From: an uncultured bacterium
GTDB lineage: Bacteria > Bacillota_I > Bacilli_A > RF39 > UBA660
DNA length: 5,945 nucleotides
Reading direction: 5' to 3'
NCBI GenBank assembly: GCA_949285775.1
Contig: CASEAD010000171.1
Location: 1-5,945, forward strand
Shown: positions 1-5,760 of the stretch, in pieces
Layout of the letters: each line of letters begins with the position of its first letter
Position numbering within the stretch: the first letter of the stretch is position 1
Notes under the pieces: generated by a model
Databases searched by the model: none
What the model was told of the DNA's origin: nothing
What the model saw: only the letters and a program-made list of their open reading frames with translations
Made by a program: the position numbers and the translations under genes

Positions 1-206
1 ACTGCTATTAATAGAACTATCAATATATTAAATCCATACTTTTTTGACATTATAATAGAACTTATTAATGCGTATAGTGAATTAATAATCCAAAAATCTA
101 TTATAAATAGATAATCAGTAATACTAGGAAACATAACACCACTAATTGGTCTTATGTTATATATTAATAAAGAAATAATGATTAATATACCTATACTTTT
201 TTTCAT
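1..206 (-). CDS. Small membrane protein, 3' end beyond window (partial)
   Basis: An open frame without a stop runs from an ATG at 206 to the left edge, giving at least 68 residues. I do not recognise the family. It starts MKKSIGILIIISLLIYN and is strongly hydrophobic: a first membrane helix at about residues 5-18, a connecting stretch with RPISG and FPSITD, a second helix at about 32-53, a positive SKK turn, and the start of a third helix from about 58. The lysines at residues 2-3 and 55-56 suggest orientation by the positive-inside rule. The ATG at 206 is chosen over the in-frame ATG at 212 because the GGAGAG ribosome binding site (213-218) lies 6 bases before it but directly touches the other. 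It starts 21 bases after the zinc-ribbon gene, with no promoter or terminator visible between, so the two are probably co-transcribed. The single Trp codon is TGG. The function is unknown. Confidence 0.72.
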   Translation of the reverse strand, partial: MKKSIGILIIISLLIYNIRPISGVMFPSITDYLFIIDFWIINSLYALISSIIMSKKYGFNILIVLLIA

Positions 207-212
207 ATGCAT

Positions 213-218
213 CTCTCC
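213..218 (-). promoter_or_regulatory. Ribosome binding site deciding the start of the membrane protein
   Basis: GGAGAG on the minus strand is followed by six bases (ATGCAT) and then the ATG at 206. The nearer ATG at 212-210 begins immediately after the GGAGAG, leaving no spacer, so the second ATG is preferred. The site lies in the short gap after the zinc-ribbon stop codon. Confidence 0.6.
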
Positions 219-227
219 GAAATTGAA

Positions 228-446
228 CTACTTTTCTTTTTTGCTTAATGCTAATTTTCTTATTTTAGATGTGTCTTGGATATAAGTTTCAGTATAACCA
301 CACTCTGGACAAACAGCACATTTAAACCTACCCAAATTATCTTTAAAGATTCCTTGTTGTGTAATCTTAATCCCGTATGTTCCTCCTTCAACTTTAACAT
401 CTAAATCTTCAATCATCTCTGCGTTACATCTTAAACATTTTCTCAT
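228..446 (-). CDS. Small zinc-ribbon protein, possible nucleic-acid binder
   Basis: This encodes 72 residues starting MRKCLRC and ending in a TAG stop. Two cysteine pairs frame the protein: C4-x2-C7 at the N terminus and C46-x2-C49 (in VCPECGY), with an additional C43 that makes a C-x2-C-x2-C series. This is the layout of a small zinc ribbon with ligands C4, C7, C46 and C49 (inferred). The middle section, about residues 16-42, contains VEGGTYG and should form the beta strands between the knuckles. The tail (about 61-72) is lysine/arginine-rich, which fits binding to RNA or DNA. Similar short proteins in Bacillota are usually named only as zinc-ribbon or nucleic-acid-binding proteins, so no specific role is claimed. 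An in-frame TTG at 464 would add six residues, but those codons contain the AGGAGG ribosome binding site itself, so the ATG at 446 is the start. It has its own promoter (487-515) and leads a short unit with the membrane protein downstream. Confidence 0.8.
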   Translation of the reverse strand: MRKCLRCNAEMIEDLDVKVEGGTYGIKITQQGIFKDNLGRFKCAVCPECGYTETYIQDTSKIRKLALSKKEK

Positions 447-452
447 AATTAT

Positions 453-458
453 CCTCCT
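453..458 (-). promoter_or_regulatory. Ribosome binding site deciding the zinc-ribbon start
   Basis: A perfect AGGAGG on the minus strand sits six bases (ATAATT) before the ATG at 446. A start at the upstream TTG (464) would have to translate this site, which argues against the longer form. Confidence 0.85.
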
Positions 459-486
459 ATACAAATTACTATTTGTTGTTTAGATT

Positions 487-515
487 ATTATATCATTAAT
501 TTCTAAAATCAACAA
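487..515 (-). promoter_or_regulatory. Sigma-A-type promoter of the zinc-ribbon unit
   Basis: On the minus strand, a -10 hexamer TATAAT (492-487) is preceded by TG one base upstream (extended -10). A weak -35, TTGTTG (515-510), lies at exactly 17 bases spacing. The predicted start near 480 leaves a leader of about 34 bases before the ATG. The preceding terminator at 543-567 separates this promoter from the tRNA, which supports an independent unit. AT-rich DNA makes chance TATAAT hits common; the extended motif and the spacing are what support this one. Confidence 0.6.
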
Positions 516-542
516 GATTAAAACACCAATTAAAGATATTAC

Positions 543-567
543 AAAAAAACTAGGTATAACACCTAGT
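543..567 (-). terminator. Intrinsic terminator after tRNA-Met
   Basis: Read on the minus strand, ACTAGGT (567-561), a five-base loop GTTAT and ACCTAGT (555-549) form a perfect 7-bp stem followed directly by a run of seven T (549-543, including the last stem base). It lies 10 bases beyond the CCA end of the tRNA. On the plus strand no T run follows, so it works in the tRNA direction. It probably also ends any transcript reading through from the peptidase genes, since none is visible earlier. Confidence 0.88.
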
Positions 568-577
568 AAATTACACT

Positions 578-654
578 TGGTAGCGAGAGGGAGATTCGAA
601 CTCTCGACCCTTCGGGTATGAACCGAATGCTCTAGCCAACTGAGCTATCTCGCC
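578..654 (-). tRNA. tRNA-Met (CAU), elongator type
   Basis: The 77-base gene folds into a full cloverleaf on the minus strand. The acceptor stem GGCGAGA pairs with TCTCGCT (one G-U pair at position 1-72), the D arm is GCTC...GAGC, the anticodon stem TTCGG/CCGAA encloses the loop TTCATAC (anticodon CAU at 620-618), the T arm is GAGAG-TTCGAAT-CTCCC with a shifted but normal T stem, followed by discriminator A and an encoded CCA (580-578). The G1-U72 pair and the GGTTCATACCC core resemble the elongator tRNA-Met of Bacillus subtilis as I remember it. The initiator tRNA is unlikely because there is no C1-A72 mismatch and no run of three G-C pairs in the anticodon stem. The lysidine-modified tRNA-Ile2 also has CAU, but its usual loop context (CTCATAA) differs. 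It has its own promoter and terminator. Confidence 0.95.
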
Positions 655-656
655 AT

Positions 657-715
657 TTCTCAAAAGCAAATTAATTTTACCATATTTTATAAACGGTGTC
701 AATTACTTTTGAGAA
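657..715. repeat. 10-bp inverted repeat flanking the tRNA promoter
   Basis: TTCTCAAAAG (657-666) and CTTTTGAGAA (706-715) are perfect inverted copies 39 bases apart, on either side of the tRNA promoter. One arm ends two bases before the first base of the mature tRNA, and the other ends five bases before the last base of the ymfH stop codon. No function is known; a 10-bp match at this distance could also arise by chance in DNA this AT-rich. Confidence 0.6.
674..702 (-). promoter_or_regulatory. Promoter of tRNA-Met
   Basis: On the minus strand a perfect -35 TTGACA (702-697) and a -10 TAAAAT (679-674) are separated by 17 bases, and TG one base before the -10 makes it extended. The predicted start is a G near 667, giving a leader of about 13 bases before the mature tRNA. 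This is the strongest sigma-A-type promoter in the window, as expected for a stable RNA gene. Confidence 0.88.
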
Positions 716-720
716 TAAAA

Positions 721-1995
721 TCAATTATTTTTTATAATAGTAATATTATTATTACTTAAATCTAAACTATTAATAATATTATCTAATTCTTCTTTATTTA
801 ATGACTTTATAATATCCACAATATTTTCTTCTATATATCCCTCAAATAATATATTATCTATAATCATTTCGTTAACTACTTCAATATTTTCAAAACTAAA
901 CAATTCATTACTAATAAGTACTTTTTTCTTTCTTTCCAAATCATCTTCAGATATATTAATATTACTTAAAGTATCTTTTATTTCCGCTAATAACTTATCA
1001 TAATCATTAGTTTCATTTATTAAAGAAACAAGTAAATGAGTATCACAATTTAAAATATTTAAATAAACACTATTAGTTATAATACTTTCTTCTTTACATT
1101 TTTCATCAAAAATAGAAGTATCATCAAATAAAATAGAAAAAATTATAAATAAATATAAATTATATTTTCTCTTAGATATTTTAACATCACTCAAGGATAT
1201 TTTAATATTATATGACACTTTAGATATAGGTGTCTTAATTGTAATTATTTCTTTCTCCTTTACAACTTTATCAGGCTCTTTAAAGTTCTTAATAACTATA
1301 CTATCTAATTTTTTAAAATTCTTACTATTTTGATTATTCTTAATCCCATCCATTATTTCTTCAGGATCGAAATTACCAGTAATCACAAGAAACATATTCT
1401 CTGGATTATAAAAAGTATTATAACAAGTATATAAAGTTTTTTTAGTTATACTATTAATATCCTTAACTGTACCAATTATACTATCTTTAAAAGGATTATT
1501 AAAGAACGTATTTTTCCTAATATGCTCATACATCACATCAGAAGGATTATCATCACACATATGTATTTCTTGCGTTATTATTCCTTTTTCATTCTTAACA
1601 TTTTCATCAGTAAAATAAGGAGATTGTACATAGTCTAAAAGATATAAAACATTCTCTTTTAAGTTATTAGGTCCCGAAAACAAATAAGAAGTATTTTTAA
1701 ATGTAGTATATGCATTACACAAAGTACCACTTTTACCGAAAAATTCTTCTGGCTGAGGATCATTTTCCTGTTCAAAAACTTTATGCTCTAAAAAATGCGC
1801 TACACCCTTAGGAACCTTAATCATCTTCTTCTCACCTATTGGCACAAATTCATTATAAATAGAACCAAACTTAGTAGTAAAGGTAACATAATTATTACTC
1901 GCATCTTCTTTAGGATACAAATAAACTTCTAATCCATTATTTAATTTTTCAAAATATATTATTTCATTAATACTATTTAATTTAATTGTTTTCAT
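721..1995 (-). CDS. ymfH: M16 family zinc peptidase, catalytic subunit (YmfH-like)
   Basis: The 424-residue product has the inverted zinc-binding motif of M16 peptidases, HFLEH: H67 and H71 should bind zinc with E70 as the catalytic base, and E143 in TQEIH, 72 residues on, fits the third ligand. The N-terminal half (about 15-215) has the typical order VAHFLEHKVF, then CNAYTTF and the FYNPENM / VITGNFDPEEI segments. The C-terminal half (about 250-424) is the degenerate second M16 fold and lacks the Arg/Tyr substrate-binding motif, which the neighbouring gene supplies. Length and order match Bacillus YmfH. No signal peptide or membrane helix is evident, so it is probably cytoplasmic; its substrate is unknown. 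It begins inside the end of the ymfF-like gene (14-base overlap) with the site GGAGG at 2009-2005, which suggests translational coupling. It ends with TGA. If TGA were Trp the protein would gain only six residues, so this stop alone does not settle the code. Confidence 0.9.
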   Translation of the reverse strand: MKTIKLNSINEIIYFEKLNNGLEVYLYPKEDASNNYVTFTTKFGSIYNEFVPIGEKKMIKVPKGVAHFLEHKVFEQENDPQPEEFFGKSGTLCNAYTTFKNTSYLFSGPNNLKENVLYLLDYVQSPYFTDENVKNEKGIITQEIHMCDDNPSDVMYEHIRKNTFFNNPFKDSIIGTVKDINSITKKTLYTCYNTFYNPENMFLVITGNFDPEEIMDGIKNNQNSKNFKKLDSIVIKNFKEPDKVVKEKEIITIKTPISKVSYNIKISLSDVKISKRKYNLYLFIIFSILFDDTSIFDEKCKEESIITNSVYLNILNCDTHLLVSLINETNDYDKLLAEIKDTLSNINISEDDLERKKKVLISNELFSFENIEVVNEMIIDNILFEGYIEENIVDIIKSLNKEELDNIINSLDLSNNNITIIKNN

Positions 1996-3250
1996 TTTGT
2001 TCCCCCTCCAATAAATAAACTGTATGCATAGTTACCTTTTTGCTTAAATTAATTATATCTTCTTTAGTTACATTTTTTATCTTCTCTATCCTTTTATCAA
2101 ATTCATCAGAATTTACCAAAACTTTTGCAAAATAAGTATTAATAATACCCGCAGGACTATCTTTACTAGCCTTAATACTAGCAATTATAGTTTTTTTAGC
2201 ATTATCTAATACTAACTCATCAAACTTTCCTTTTGTTATATTTTGTAGAGACTTTCTAATTAACTTTAAAACCTCCTCAGAATTACCGCTTTCAATACCA
2301 GAATAAATCATTAAAATATTATCATAAGATTTATGACTAGAATTTATATAATAAGCATATGAATTTTGCTCTCTTACCGTATCAAAGAGAATCGAATTAG
2401 AACTACCTCCTAATAATTCATTATATACTAAAAGAACATATTTCCTCTCATAATCACTTAAATTATTTAAAGAACATAAAAGAGTTAATTGAGATTGGTT
2501 TGCCTCTATATTTTCAGTAATCTTTTTTATTCTTTGTCTAGGTTTTAATTCCGAAACAAGAATATTTTGTTGCCTCTTTTTAAAAGTTGTTGCTTTAAAT
2601 TTTTCTCTAAAAATATCCTTTATCTTAGTAACATCAACATCTCCAACAATAAATATATCTATATAGTCGTCTGTAAACAATGTTTTATAATACTCATATA
2701 AACTACTTGAAGTAATCTTTTCCAAGTCTTCTAAATTACCATAAGAATTATAAGAATATGGCTTATCTTTAGTAGTTTCCAGTAATTTAAATAAAGTATA
2801 TTTTAATTTATTATCTGACAAACTTTTAATACTCTTAGCAAGCTTATTTTTACACTTTTTAACAATATCCTCATCAAATTTATTATTTACTACATTTGGA
2901 TTAAATAATACATCAAAAAGAAATTCAATAGAATATTCATTCATATCCTTCTCAGTATATAATTCATTTAAAAATCTAATCTTAAAAGCTAAACTAGTAT
3001 AGTTACCTATTCTCGTATTAGAACTAATTAACTTCAAATCATATAGATTTTCAGTTTCTTTTATCAATTCACGTTCTGTTTTAAAATTTTTATTAGATGA
3101 AAGTAAAACTGACTTTAATAAATTTCTAATAGTAATATCTTCCGGTTTTAGCATTCTATAAAAATCAACTTCCACTGTGACAGTTTTAAATCTTTTAGTC
3201 TTAATAATATGAAGATTATATGACCCCATATCAATATGTTCATAATTCAT
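1982..3250 (-). CDS. ymfF: M16-like protein without zinc motif, partner subunit (YmfF-like)
   Basis: The 422-residue product has the two-domain M16 fold pattern but no HxxEH; the equivalent region reads LLKSVLLSSNKN (about residues 44-55). It keeps the C-terminal-domain motif LLGGSSNSILFDTVREQ...YAYY (about 279-301), whose R293 and Y299 correspond to the Arg and Tyr with which the second half of M16 enzymes holds substrate. FIVGDVD (about 200-206) is the usual end of the first subdomain. It therefore probably pairs with the zinc-bearing neighbour in one heterodimeric peptidase, as in other split M16B enzymes; the substrate is unknown. The start is set at the ATG at 3250, with GGGAG-like Shine-Dalgarno at 3265-3261. 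The reading frame extends to 3307, but that extension overlaps a likely -10 element and has no homology-like content. The 3' end overlaps the next gene by 14 bases. The order after ftsK matches Bacillus. Confidence 0.82.
   Translation of the reverse strand: MNYEHIDMGSYNLHIIKTKRFKTVTVEVDFYRMLKPEDITIRNLLKSVLLSSNKNFKTERELIKETENLYDLKLISSNTRIGNYTSLAFKIRFLNELYTEKDMNEYSIEFLFDVLFNPNVVNNKFDEDIVKKCKNKLAKSIKSLSDNKLKYTLFKLLETTKDKPYSYNSYGNLEDLEKITSSSLYEYYKTLFTDDYIDIFIVGDVDVTKIKDIFREKFKATTFKKRQQNILVSELKPRQRIKKITENIEANQSQLTLLCSLNNLSDYERKYVLLVYNELLGGSSNSILFDTVREQNSYAYYINSSHKSYDNILMIYSGIESGNSEEVLKLIRKSLQNITKGKFDELVLDNAKKTIIASIKASKDSPAGIINTYFAKVLVNSDEFDKRIEKIKNVTKEDIINLSKKVTMHTVYLLEGEQNENN
2002..2009 (-). promoter_or_regulatory. 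Ribosome binding site of ymfH inside ymfF
   Basis: GGAGGGGG on the minus strand lies within the last codons of the ymfF-like gene, with the strong GGAGG core nine bases before the ATG at 1995. It fixes the start of the ymfH-like gene and means that ribosomes finishing ymfF pass over it, which fits coupled, near-equal synthesis of two subunits. Confidence 0.8.
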
Positions 3251-3274
3251 CTCATCAACTCTCCCTCTGATTAT

Positions 3275-3303
3275 ATTATAACAAATTTTTCGCATTTTAT
3301 AAT
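3275..3303 (-). promoter_or_regulatory. Possible promoter of the peptidase pair
   Basis: On the minus strand TATAAT (3280-3275) is preceded by TG one base upstream, an extended -10; a second TATAAT overlaps its last base. The -35 region at 17 bases spacing is poor (ATTATA, 3303-3298). The predicted start near 3268 gives an 18-base leader that just includes the Shine-Dalgarno sequence of the ymfF-like gene. No terminator is visible between ftsK and this point, so the peptidase genes could also be read from the ftsK promoter. Confidence 0.45.
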
Positions 3304-3306
3304 ACA

Positions 3307-3320
3307 ATTATTGCAATAAT
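3307..3320. repeat. Perfect 14-bp palindrome upstream of the peptidase promoter
   Basis: ATTATTGCAATAAT is a perfect two-fold palindrome with no loop, just upstream of the presumed -35 region and in the ftsK-ymfF gap. It is too AT-rich and lacks a following T run, so it is not a terminator. It could be a regulator's binding site or a chance occurrence. The rest of the gap (3321-3378) shows nothing I can name. Confidence 0.4.
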
Positions 3321-3378
3321 ATTAACATTTTGTTTTCGCTTTTACACATTAATACAAATCTTATACCAATAATAGAAA

Positions 3379-5610
3379 TTATTCTTCTTCAGTTGTCTCC
3401 TTTTTTATTAAAACTTCACGTGGCTTAGTACCATTTTGAGGACCAATTATTCCCCTTTGTTCTAAAGTATCAATTATTCTAGCCGCTCTATTATAACCCA
3501 ATCTATATTTTCTTTGAATTAATGAAGCACTAACTTTACCAGCTTGTATTACATAATCAACTATTTCATTATATAAAGGATCTTCATAATCTTCTTCTGA
3601 TTCATAACCATCATTATAACTATCAGAATCATTTTTGGCTTCCGTTAACGAATGATCATATTGAGCTTTCTGCTGTTCACAAACATAATTAACAACTCTT
3701 TGAATTTCCTCCTCACTAACAAAAGCACCCTGTATTCTAGTAGGTGTATTCTCACCCATCGGCAAAAACAACATATCACCCTTACCTAACAATTTTTCAG
3801 CCCCAATCGAATCTAAAATAGTTCTAGAATCAATACTAGATGATACAGCAAAAGAAATACGAGAAGGAATATTTGCTTTAATTACACCAGTTATAACATT
3901 AGTAGATGGTCTTTGTGTCGCTACTATTAAATGAATTCCTGCAGCACGTGCCATTTGTGTAATACGCATAATAGAATCTTCCACTTCTTTCTTAGCAACT
4001 AACATCAAATCTGCTAACTCATCTATTATTACTACTATATAAGGCATCTTTTGATATTCAGGATTAGATTCACAATATTCATTATAACCCTTAATATTCT
4101 TATTTTTTGTTCTTTCAAAAACATCATAACGACGTTCCATTTCACTTACAATATTTTTTAATACCACAGAAGCCTTTTTAGGATCAGTAACAACAGGAAC
4201 TAACAAATGAGGAACCCCATTATACATTGAAAGTTCTACTTTTTTAGGATCAACCATTACTAATTTAACTTGATCAGGTCTAGTACGCATTAAAATAGAA
4301 GTTATAATACAATTTATACAGACAGACTTACCACTACCAGTAGCACCCGCTACTAATAAATGGGGAGTAGTATTTATTTCCATCCATTTTACCTTACCCA
4401 TAATATCTTTACCAAGCCCAACTGCAAGTAAATTATTCTCATTAACTTCAGGCATTTTAGATAAAACTTCCTTATATGATACTGCTACTAATATCTTGTT
4501 AGGTAGCTCAATACCAATAGTATTCTTCCCCGGAATAGGAGCTTGTATTTTTATACTTTTAGCAGCTAAAGCTAACGCTATTTCTCTTTCTATACTAAGA
4601 AGCATATTAACTTTTGTACCAGCCTTTAATTCTAACTCATATTGCGTTACAGTTGGACCAATATTAACTTGAACAACATGACCAGTTATATCAAAATCTT
4701 TAAGAACTTTTTCTAACTGAACAATATTATTTTTAGCCAAAACTTCATTTTCCTTATTATTTATATTTTTAACAGTTTTTAACAAATTTATAGGTGGTAA
4801 TTGATAATTTTCATTAACACTATTAATAATTACTTCATCTTTAACCTCTTCAGGTCCATTATTAACAATTTTTGGAAGAGTTCTTACAATAGGTACATCA
4901 TCATCTATAGATTCAACTTTAACAGGTTCCACTACAACAGCAGGTTTTTCAATAGGATTAACATCCTCATCCGCTCCATTATCAGATATATTTACATCTG
5001 GCAACTCTTCCTCTTTACCATCATTAGTTTTTCTCTTCTTAAATATCTTTTTAATCATAGGTTCAAATCTATTATACACCTCTACCAAACTAATATTAAA
5101 TAATAAAATTATTCCTAATATTAGCATCGTAAAAACAACTATCATAGAACCATCACCAAATGCTGACACGAAAATATAACTAAAAACTGCCCCTATTATT
5201 CCCCCACCAGAATTACCTAAAGCAACATCAGAAGAAAATGATAGCATCAAATTATTAAATGTTTCAGTTATAATCTTTACCCCCTCTGTACCATTAACTT
5301 CTACATACTTAACATGAAGTGCTACTAAAAGAGATAATATAATTATATATATACCAATTAACTTACTTGAAAAAAAATTAGGCTTATCTTTTTTAAAGAT
5401 TAACATAACCCCTAATACAAGCAAAAATATTAAAAGAGCAATATAAATAGTACCAACTAAAAAGATGGCAAAACTTCTTATAATATGCCCTACTACACCG
5501 TAGCCACCTATACCTATTATTGCAATTAAAATTATAATTAAACCTATTATTTCATTACTAAATTCAAATTTTGACTTATTTTTATCTTTTCTAGTTTTTT
5601 TCTTCGCCAC
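3379..5610 (-). CDS. ftsK: DNA translocase FtsK/SpoIIIE
   Basis: This 743-residue ATP-driven double-stranded DNA pump is anchored in the membrane at the division septum and clears chromosome DNA during division. Domains in order: a basic N-terminal tail (1-14); hydrophobic segments at about 20-42, 46-73, 84-100, 135-151 and 155-173, the GGGIIGA turn matching SpoIIIE; an acidic, proline-containing linker (about 195-270); the alpha/beta motor (about 290-645) with Walker A GATGSGKS (422-429), Walker B VVIIDELADL (526-535, D530 and E531) and ATQRPS (564-569); a variable acidic spacer (about 657-677); and the winged-helix gamma domain (about 678-735) with the DNA-reading segment RLGYNRAARIID. The length is close to Bacillus SpoIIIE (787). 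It starts at a GTG with AAGGTG seven bases upstream (5623-5618); an ATG at 5617 is out of frame. Sequence alone does not separate a division FtsK from a sporulation SpoIIIE. It is preceded by its own promoter and followed by the peptidase pair. Confidence 0.97.
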   Translation of the reverse strand: MAKKKTRKDKNKSKFEFSNEIIGLIIILIAIIGIGGYGVVGHIIRSFAIFLVGTIYIALLIFLLVLGVMLIFKKDKPNFFSSKLIGIYIIILSLLVALHVKYVEVNGTEGVKIITETFNNLMLSFSSDVALGNSGGGIIGAVFSYIFVSAFGDGSMIVVFTMLILGIILLFNISLVEVYNRFEPMIKKIFKKRKTNDGKEEELPDVNISDNGADEDVNPIEKPAVVVEPVKVESIDDDVPIVRTLPKIVNNGPEEVKDEVIINSVNENYQLPPINLLKTVKNINNKENEVLAKNNIVQLEKVLKDFDITGHVVQVNIGPTVTQYELELKAGTKVNMLLSIEREIALALAAKSIKIQAPIPGKNTIGIELPNKILVAVSYKEVLSKMPEVNENNLLAVGLGKDIMGKVKWMEINTTPHLLVAGATGSGKSVCINCIITSILMRTRPDQVKLVMVDPKKVELSMYNGVPHLLVPVVTDPKKASVVLKNIVSEMERRYDVFERTKNKNIKGYNEYCESNPEYQKMPYIVVIIDELADLMLVAKKEVEDSIMRITQMARAAGIHLIVATQRPSTNVITGVIKANIPSRISFAVSSSIDSRTILDSIGAEKLLGKGDMLFLPMGENTPTRIQGAFVSEEEIQRVVNYVCEQQKAQYDHSLTEAKNDSDSYNDGYESEEDYEDPLYNEIVDYVIQAGKVSASLIQRKYRLGYNRAARIIDTLEQRGIIGPQNGTKPREVLIKKETTEEE

Positions 5611-5640
5611 AACTCATCACCTTACTATTCATTCCTATTA

Positions 5641-5654
5641 TTAACTATAGTTAA
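5641..5654. repeat. Perfect 14-bp palindrome at the ftsK transcription start
   Basis: TTAACTATAGTTAA is a perfect two-fold palindrome immediately after the ftsK -10 element, covering the predicted start at about 5648. A further TAGTTA copy (5664-5669) lies in the spacer, 16 bases from the TAGTTA half of the palindrome. The position is that expected of a repressor operator, but no regulator is identified and chance is possible. Confidence 0.45.
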
Positions 5655-5683
5655 ATTATATAATAGTTAGAAAAAATAGTCAA
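5655..5683 (-). promoter_or_regulatory. Promoter of ftsK
   Basis: On the minus strand a -35 TTGACT (5683-5678; five of six consensus bases) and a perfect -10 TATAAT (5660-5655) are separated by 17 bases. The predicted start near 5648 gives a leader of about 38 bases before the GTG. It sits just downstream of a terminator, so ftsK appears to be transcribed independently of what lies to the right. Confidence 0.83.
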
Positions 5684-5692
5684 TGAAATAAC

Positions 5693-5725
5693 AAAAATAA
5701 GGGAACTAAAAAATTTATTAGTTCC
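5693..5725 (-). terminator. Probable intrinsic terminator upstream of ftsK
   Basis: On the minus strand GGAACTAA (5725-5718), an eight-base AT loop and TTAGTTCC (5709-5702) form an 8-bp stem followed by CTTATTTTTG, a slightly broken T run. On the plus strand the hairpin is followed by TATCTATATC, so minus is the likely direction. It ends a transcript entering from the right and lies 9 bases before the -35 of ftsK. Confidence 0.72.
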
Positions 5726-5738
5726 TATCTATATCAAA

Positions 5739-5760
5739 CGCAAATTCCTGCGAATTTACG
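5739..5760 (-). other. 9-bp stem-loop just before the terminator
   Basis: On the minus strand CGTAAATTC (5760-5752), the loop GCAG and GAATTTGCG (5747-5739) make a 9-bp stem with one G-U pair. On the plus strand the same position would be a C-A mismatch, so the fold favours a minus-strand RNA. It is a patch clearly richer in G+C than its surroundings, 13 bases before the terminator hairpin. It may be the 3' part of a small RNA or of a lost or diverged gene. A minus frame through it would end with CRKFAGICV and a TGA at 5736-5734, but no credible start is present. Confidence 0.4.

Noticed and set aside
447..464. TTG start adding six residues to the zinc-ribbon protein
   Set aside because: The extra codons consist of the AGGAGG ribosome site and its spacer, so the ATG at 446 is the start.
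578..654. Initiator tRNA-Met or tRNA-Ile2 (lysidine) for the CAU tRNA
   Set aside because: There is no C1-A72 mismatch and no triple G-C anticodon stem as in initiators, and the TTCATAC loop and G1-U72 end match elongator Met rather than Ile2.
721..723. TGA at the end of the ymfH-like gene read as Trp (mycoplasma code 4)
   Set aside because: Reading through would add only six residues before TAA. The Trp codons checked are TGG, and no TGA occurs inside any of the genes, so code 11 is the better fit.
3251..3307. N-terminal extension of the ymfF-like protein by 19 residues
   Set aside because: The added codons include the likely -10 element and the Shine-Dalgarno region of the ATG at 3250, and their sequence resembles no M16 N terminus.
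4801..5103. A 100-codon plus-strand reading frame opposite ftsK
   Set aside because: It lies wholly antisense to the FtsK linker and membrane region, is low-complexity Ile/Asn/Phe-rich, and has no ribosome binding site or recognisable domain. It is a shadow frame.
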